Source: Cunninghamia lanceolata (lineage: Eukaryota; Streptophyta; Pinopsida; Cupressales; Cupressaceae). From it: 64,000 nt of DNA. The stretch spans positions 8,928,001 through 8,992,000 of the forward strand of contig BSBN01000860.1 in assembly GCA_027924645.1 (NCBI GenBank), in the 5' to 3' direction. The notes beneath the pieces are model-generated. The model was not told where the DNA came from. It was given only the letters and a program-made list of their open reading frames with translations, and did no database searches. The stretch's first letter is position 1. Every line of letters starts with the position of its first letter. Made by a program: the position numbers and the translations under genes. Positions 42,201 through 50,636 of the stretch are shown piece after piece.

Positions 42201-43787
42201 CATGATAATGTTTGTTTCTTTTAATGGTCTTTACCAATGTGTCATGTCCCCTTTTTCCAGTGACCTTTAAAATTATTATTACTTAAAAGTGTTTTTGGGC
42301 CTTCTCATGGTGATAGATGATGATGCTGTTGGTTTTTCTAATTTGAGCCTTATTGTAGACACATGATAATGTTGGTTTCTTTTAATGGTCTTTACCAATG
42401 TGTCATGTCCCCTTTTTCCATTGACCTTTAAAATTATTATTACTTAAAAGTGTTTTGCAACACTAAATTAATGTAATAAATTTTAAAAAATAATAATAAA
42501 ATAAAATAATTTCAAATTTGGTGCCCAAGAATAGGACCTATGAGTCCTAAATCAAACATGTATATTTGCAAGGTTCGATTTTCATTTGAAGGCATCCGTT
42601 TTGGCATAATCTTCTAGTTCATTTTTGAAATTCAAGTGTTTGCATCAAGGACGGAAGCCCTTGTTCGCATACTTCGAGGTTAGGATGAAAACCCTATACT
42701 TCGTGCTTGGCAATTTCCACTCAGGAATTGCAGTTTGGGTTAATTCATTTTAAATTTGTGTATTTCAGATTTGGCGAATTGTTATTTGCATGCGAATCAT
42801 GGATGTTGGTGCTGTTTGTCACCATTGTGAATTTTACTTTGAGCGCTACTCTTGGCCAAGGTACCCTAGTCATCCTGTCTGCAAATTCCATTGTTCTACA
42901 TGTGTTGCTGCTAGTTGGAGTCATTGATTGCCATTTTGGGAGGCAGCCGCAGTTACTTTTTGGAGCATGAGTTACATCCTTGCACCTATTTGATGCTCTT
43001 GAAGGGCGGTTTGCAGTTTGACAGGGTTTGGACACTTAGGAGGCTGCGATCTGCATAAATTACTCAACATTGGCAAGTGCCAGCACTGTGAAAACTTTCC
43101 GCCACCACTTGGGATTGAATTCCCACCCTTTAGCACCATATATTTGCTGGTTGCGCCACAATTGGTCATCTTTTCTGCTGGTTACCATCATAGACTTTCA
43201 CTTTTGCCGTAACCATTTGAATTAGGAGGTGCTGTACTGGATCTGGGAGGAGTTGATGTCATTTAGCAATCCATCAGAAGATATAGATGCAGATCCATCC
43301 CTGCTTCTGCAACCTACAGACTGAACCACAGCAAATCCATCCTCATTTTGGCACAATTCTAGTTGCATGGTTAGCTGTTCCTTATATTTGCATATTTGAG
43401 TAGATTTTATCATTGTAATCCAGAAATTTATATCAAGTTTCTGCATGGCAGCATTGTGCTTAGGACCACTGGATAAGTATTCAGATTTGGAATTCATTTG
43501 ATGATTGTACACTTAAGTTATACATTTACCAGTAGTCCATAATCTGATTCAGTGAATTAATGCTTTATGTTGGCTGACCATTGACACAAGACATCTCAGT
43601 TATTTGTTGTCTGTGACTAGCATTGCAGTTAGTTTTCAGTTTGTTGTTTGTTTCATTTGTCTTGGTTTCCAAAATTTAAAATAAAAATCAGAAAATATTA
43701 AATGTCTAAAAGGGGACATCACAGTGGTATCAGAGCATCTGATCCTACCAGCCTGCGGGATTCATTCATGAGTGTATGCAGCCCAGT

Positions 43788-43826
<39 letters not shown>

Positions 43827-46800
43827 GGCCTGACAAGTGAATAGTGCTGGAATAGGAGGCAGAGGTAAAAAACATGGCAGATCAGGGAGATAAGCTGGAT
43901 GCCATTATCAAGAGACAAGAACAAATGAACCAGTTGCTATCCAGATGATGCAACAAATGCAAAATACGAATGTTACTCTTAACTCCACCAGGCACACACA
44001 AAATTTCACAAGTGAAGGGAGCAAAAGCAAATCAAAATGGTCTTGTAAATCATACAAATAATAACCGGATTCCAATTGGGTCAGCACCTAGGCCTTTCCA
44101 GCCTAACTTTTTGCCTAGAATAGAGTCACCACTGGAAGAAGAGGAGCCAAACCTAGCAGCATATGACATTAATGCCTGCATAGATGACTACATGAGTGTT
44201 GATCCAGATGTTAGAAATCAGATTTCATTTGCAAACTACTATAGTTCTAGATCAAGGAATGGACCAAGAATGGAAAGAAGACCTCCTACACAACAACCCC
44301 ATAGAGATTTGCAGCAGAGGTTGAGTAAGTTGACTCTCCCTCCTTTTGATGGCTCGGGGAATGTAATGTCCTCATTTTCGCGAGCATCAGAGTTTGGAAG
44401 ATTAGCCTATTATCTGACCCTCGTAGGCTAATGGAGTTGTTTAGAGGGTCCCGTTTGGCAGTTATCAGGGTGTTTCCTTCTCCGGAGCTCAGTTTGGTTC
44501 AGGTTGGGCCTTCGTTTGATGTTTCTGGACTCAGTTATACACACTTACTATTTATAGTAAGTCACCATTTCAGGGGAGTCAGTGTTTCTATATATAGCAG
44601 GGCACCTGGACAGGTCCTGATTGCAGTGTCGATCCCTTAATTGGTTTGAACTTTGATCAGGTAATGAAGGATTTACTATTTATAGTAAGACTGTGGTTGT
44701 AGAGAGGGACCCCTGCTATTTTAGGAAAGCGATTGGATGCACGGAGGGTACCATGGTGAACCTCCTTGTTTAGACGGAATTGGAAAATCATAAGTATTTA
44801 AAGAGATATTATAAAGTTATAAATAACTTTATAAAAGTGGGGGCCATTTAATGTTGATGTGCAATTAATACTTCATTAAAAAGCACGCCTTATGTTGGAG
44901 ATATATATTAAAGTCAACAAAAAAAGCAAATAATGAATATCATTTAAATGTTAAAAAAAAGCAACATGGGAAATCGTGCCATTATAAAAGCTTTGCAAAA
45001 AGCAAATACTTCATTCATTATTACTCTCTCAATTCATGAATTTTTGGCTCTGGAGAAAATACAAGGGTTTGAAGAAGAAAACCAGTCTTTGAGAACGAAA
45101 TCTCTCAAGGAGTATGCATACATTGGTGGCTATAGCCAGTGGTCACAATTGAGCACATTGGTGAAGTTATTTTGCAAGTATTTCAAGGGTTTGATCAGAA
45201 GTCTTGAAGAACAATCATTGGAGAATATCAATGAAAAATCTGAAAGGTTCTCACTGAATTTTATGAGGTCTGAGTCATATGAAATCTGCAGATTCATGGT
45301 GCCGTACAACAGAGGAAATGGGATTTTATTTGCTAGGTTTCTTTGAAAATCATATGGGATGTTCCTGTTGCTAATTGCAGTACCTTTCCCTTGTATTGGC
45401 GCTTTTTTCTGAGCAGTCATTAAGAGTCTTTGGAGCAGATTTAAAAATGCTGTGTGAAATATAATGTCTACTGGGCGGTACCAGATCTGACTGGGACGTG
45501 AGGGTTCTCAGTCCTAATCACTACATTTTGTGACTTCTTTTCAATGTTATTTGAGGCGCCAAATAGGACAGGCTGGGTGGCTATGCGATTGGAGCTTGTA
45601 TCAGCACTTAGAAGGTTGTTTGAGCATGAAACTTGACTGTCATAAAGCTGCTACAGTCCTTCATCAGCACCTGTAGCAACCCAGTCCAGTGATCAACACT
45701 TCTTTTCTATACTTTCATGATGTCTACAGCAGTGCATATTGGCATGATAACAGCATAGGGTCTTAATGGGTCATCATTATTTAATATAATAGCACAGCTG
45801 TTGTAATTCTGAGTGGTAACAGCAATCATAACAATGAAATATCAATATACAATGCTGGAGCTTGAGGTCAGAATTCTTATTATTGGCTATTTCTTTATAC
45901 ATGCAAAGTGTTTGTTAAATTGTTCATGATAAATATATGCATTGTTGGGTTTCTGTTTGAATCAATATTGTTTCAAATTGCATTTTAAATGATCCCATAC
46001 CAAAATACATCCAAAGCACATTGAAAACCATTACTATGCAAGTGTTTGACGGAATGCCTGCATGATCATATATGTGGATTTTGGAAAAAAATTGGTTCGA
46101 AGCTAGGGTGGAACATCATAGGGAAGGGTATTGCACTGGCTTGGGTCTAGAAGTTGGATACGTATCTTTCACTCAGCCCTATGATAGAAGAGGAAGCCAT
46201 CAAATTCGCCATCATTTAGAAGGCATAGCTCATGAGTGGTGGCTTAGAGGCTCATAGACAAATTCGACAAGAAGGATCTTGAGATTCATTTCAGGGAATT
46301 GGCCCAATTGAGACAACATGCTTTAGAGGATGATTATGTAGCAGAATTTCAGTGAGTTTTAGTCATGGTTCCGGATGTGACAGAGAGGAGACTCATAGTT
46401 CTGTTTGTTGAGGGACTAACCAAACCACTCTGGGTTTGGTTAGGGCTTTTGATCCAACATCTCTATAGGATGCCATCAGGAGAGCTTTGAATTTGGAGGA
46501 CTCAGTGACTAAGAACAAATTTTATTCCAAGATCCCACCAATGGAACAACATAAGAAATCTTTCCAAAAAGATATCCCTCAACCTAAGGCACTACCTCCA
46601 AAACCAAGCAAGGTCAAAGAATCCAAGAATGAACTCCGAAGTAAGAAATTATGCTTTTCTTGTAGAGAGCCATGGGAGCCAGGACATAGATGTTTGGGAA
46701 GGGACAAATACACTACATGGAGGTTATTCCCGAAGAGGATTTAGAGACAGAAGAACCCAAGCCTGAGATTGTGGTTGATGAGATGGAGCCCGAGGGCAAG

Positions 46801-49800
46801 GAAGGAGAGCCCTTGGAAGGTACCTTTGCTAGTCTTTTCGGACAACCCAAGTACCATCCTTTTCGAGTTTGGGGAGTTTTTCAAGGTCACAACGTGACAA
46901 TGTTGATCGATAGTGGAGCTACTCACAACTTCAGAGATACAGATTTGATATCTAGGAAGGGTTTAGATACTGAAGAATTCGATAGGTTTAATGTCATGCT
47001 GGTAAATGGTCACATTATTCCTTGTAGGAAGTGAATATAGTAGCTCAACTTATCTTTGGGAAGGCATCAAATTAAAGATGATTTCTACATTGTGGGGATA
47101 GGAGAAACGAATATAGTTTTGGGTGTGCAATGGTTGCACTCACTTGGGGAATTTACTCAAAACTAGCAAATAATGGAGTTCAAATTTAAGGTGGATAGGA
47201 AGGAGGTGATACTCTAAGGCATATTAAATGGAGTTCCAAGCATGGTTGAAGTGAAAAGCATGGAGGTGAGTGTTCGAGGAAACCAAGCCGCTCCATGCAT
47301 GGAGATACTCAGGGATCCCCTTGAAGGTAAGATACTTCATTATGATAATGTTTGGCCAATCTTGACTAGGTTCATTATAGCAAACCAACGATGGATACCC
47401 AATTTGGTTGGTTGGAATTTTGGTGACAAGAACTATAACCCATGGATCATTATGAGTGCTGTCTCCCATTTTAGAACCGCTGTAACTCACATTCCCAGCT
47501 TTCCCCACACTCTTTTGGCAGCCATAAATAAGTTGTCGTTTTCATGGAGGATGCATTTCCCTCTCTTTGTCATCGATGAGGTATTTGCAGCTGATATAGG
47601 ATGGTTTCCAGCCATTATATTTCTGATTCTGAGCAAAGAAATGCAATGCTACAGCCATGGTATGATGCTTCTATTGATTGTATCCTCCTTGAGCAGCTAT
47701 ACACCAGCAGGTAGGTAGAAGGTCTATTGGTTTAATGTAGTATGTAGGTGGTGCAACATGTTGAGAACACTAATTACAAACATTCCAGCATTTTCAGCGC
47801 TGTTGGGGGTGATGCTTGGGGTGATGTATGACTGCTAAAATCACTTATAAATGCACATACAATCTGATCCGAACCATTTTCCAAAGGGTACAGCTTGGGG
47901 CATTGTGGTCAAAATTCTTGGAGTCCAAGGTAAAGATTTTAACCTCAATCTTGAAGAGGTGGACGTAATTGTGGGCATACCTTGGTCATATTTATTTGAG
48001 AAGTTCTGGGTAGTTTACATAAAAATCGGAATGGTGCACCGTAGGCGTGGTGAGGTAGCATCAAACTTGGGAGGTTGTGCAAAGATCTACCCACAAGGAA
48101 GGAGGAGAACAATTGTTGATGATCACCTACTTCTCAAGGGAGGCGGAAGCATACTTGGGACAGCCATACACCAAATCCCTAACCTTAATGTTGCTGTCAT
48201 CAGCCCCCCATATCACTTCAATTACATTTGTACAACAGGTTTGCAGGTATTTTTCATCATAGGAAGGACAGGTTTACAATCTAACAAAGTGTTTTTGGTC
48301 TCTACATTACTCATGCCTTTGATTTCTGCAAAGGAATATCAATTTGGCTGCTGTTATATTATGGGTAGGTTGCTGAAATAACTATTATCAGTCATAAACA
48401 GCTATGAAAGGGCATGATGTAGGGAGTATCATTGACGGAAGAAGTTGAAGCAAAGTTTCAGCTGAAAGGAATTGTCACTGCAGCCACCCCGGTACCAAAT
48501 TGAGAAAGCTTTCAATTGAGTTGTGTCTGTCCTAACTCACTTCCAGAGGTGCAGCAAGAACATGATGGATTGTTTACTGTCATCATGGGGAAAGGAGTGG
48601 GAAGATACTGGCCCAAGTTATTGCAATATAAGTCTCATGATGACGACAGGATGGTGTTAGAGTTTCTGCACTTACAGACTATTTCAGAACAGAGGATATT
48701 CCATTTGAGTTCACGGGGTGTTTTTGGACAAAAGGTATTCCATTGGATAGGTGCAGTACCCAGGATTGATGAGCATCACTTCACGATACGCTACTTTGAC
48801 ATGAAGTGGGTAGTGCCTCCGGAGTTATCATTGCTTGTGGGCAAGCAATTTAGGGAAGGGAGGACTGTCATGAGGCTCTTTCGAATGACTTAATATTATT
48901 ATTAATTAAAAGTGTTTTTCAACACTAAATTAATATAATAAATAAAAATAAAATAAAATGTATATTATAAAATAAAATAAAATAAAAAATAATAAAATAA
49001 AAGAATTTCAAATTTGGCACCCAAGAATAGGACCCATGAGTTCTAAATCAAACAGGTATATTTGCAAGGTTCAATTTTCATTTGAAGGCATCCATTTTGG
49101 CATTATCTTTTGGTTCATTTTTGAAATTCAAGTGTTTGCATCAAGGACAAAACCCCTTGTTCGCATATTTCGAGGTTAGGATGAAAACCCTATCCTCCAT
49201 GCTTGGCAATTTCCACTTAGGAATTGCAGTTTGGGTTAATTCATTTCAAATTTGTGTATGATTTCAGATTTGGCGAACTCTTATTTACATGAAAATTGTG
49301 GATGTTGGTGTTGTTTGTCATCATTGTGAATTCTACTTTGAGCGCCACTCTTGGCCAAGGTACCCTAGTCATTCTGTCTGCAAATTCCAGGGTTCTACAC
49401 GTGTTGCTGCTATTTGGAGTCACTGATTGCGATTTCGGGAGGCAGCTGCAGTTACTTTTTGGAGGGCCAGTTACATCATTGCTCTTATTTGATGCCCTTG
49501 AAGGGCGATCTGCAGTTTGACAGGGTTTGGACACGTAGGAGGCTGTGATCTGCATAAATTACTCAACATTGGCAGGTGCCAGCACTGTGAAAACTTTCGA
49601 CCACCACTTGGGATTGAATGCCCAACCTTTAACACCATATATTTGCTGGTCGCACCACAGTGGGCCATCTTTTCTGATGGTTACCATCAGACTTTTACTT
49701 CTGTTGTAGCCATCTGAATTAGGAGGTGCTGTACTGGATCTGGGAGGAGTTGATGTCATTTAGCAGTCCATCAGAAGATATTAAAGGCAGATCCACCCCT

Positions 49801-50600
49801 GCTGCAGCAACCTACAGGCTGAACCACAGCAAATCCATCCTCATTTTGGCACAATTCCAGTTGCATGCTTAGCTGTTCTGTATATTTGCATATTTGAGTA
49901 GATTTTATCATTGTAATCCAGAAATTTATATCCAATTTCTGCATGACAGCATTGTGCTTAGGACCACTGGATAAGTATTCAGATTTGGAATTCATTTGAT
50001 GATTCTACACTTCAGTTATACATTTACCAGTAGTCCATAATCTGATTCAGTGAATTAATGCTTTATGTTGGCTGACTGTTGACACAAGACATCTCAGTTA
50101 TTTGTTGCCTGTGACCAGCATTGCAGTTAGTTTTCAGTTTGTTGTTTGTTTCATTTGTCTTGGTTTTCAAAATTTAAAATAAAAATCAGAAAATAACAAA
50201 CATCCGAAAGGGGACATCAAACAATGCCATGCTTCTTTAAGGGGTCCTTCCCGCATAGGGCTTTTTATACTTGTACTATCTTATCTCGAGTCATGTATAG
50301 ATGAATTCTATTAGTATCTTTTCTTTTTTAATTGCAGTTCATCATTATGCTTCTATTCACTATAATATATCAGTCCTGTGATTGATGTATTATTTCCTGG
50401 ATTGCTACTGTGATCTTGATCTAAGTCTTACCTTTGAGCAGGGCTGTGCACACTTTCCCCAGATCTCTAAGATTAGGCATCTGTTTTTAAATCTAGTTGA
50501 AGCAGATACACATAGGCAATTTGAAGGGCACAACAGGCTTCATAAAGCTTGAAATAACGAGCAATACTACAATTTAGGATATACTTCTGCATTTTTAACA

Positions 50601-50636
<36 letters not shown>

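Larger units (their letters stand above)
42401..50221 (+). mobile_element. Non-autonomous Ty3/Gypsy-type element lacking RT and integrase
   Basis: LTRs at 42401-43723 and 48866-50221 have about 93 percent identity by eye over sampled stretches. The primer-binding site TGGTATCAGAGC is at 43725-43736, and the polypurine tract AGGGAAGGGAGGA precedes the 3' LTR. The 5-bp target duplication CAATG is at 42396-42400 and 50222-50226. The internal region has gag with a CX2CX7HXC knuckle and an aspartic protease (LIDSGATHNF), but no reverse transcriptase, RNase H or integrase. About 1.55 kb of unknown coding-like sequence fills 47310-48850. The gag is split by a solo LTR. It would need proteins from another element to move. 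Confidence 0.88.

Noticed and set aside
42707..43512. Matching ORF pairs here and at 49241-49995 as a conserved gene family
   Set aside because: They are the same stretches of the two LTRs of one element; conservation reflects LTR homology.
45990..46062. Alternative right end of the solo LTR near GACGGAATG
   Set aside because: The flank would match only 4 of 5 bases and leaves extra residues in gag; the border at 46120 gives a perfect GGGAA and a continuous gag.
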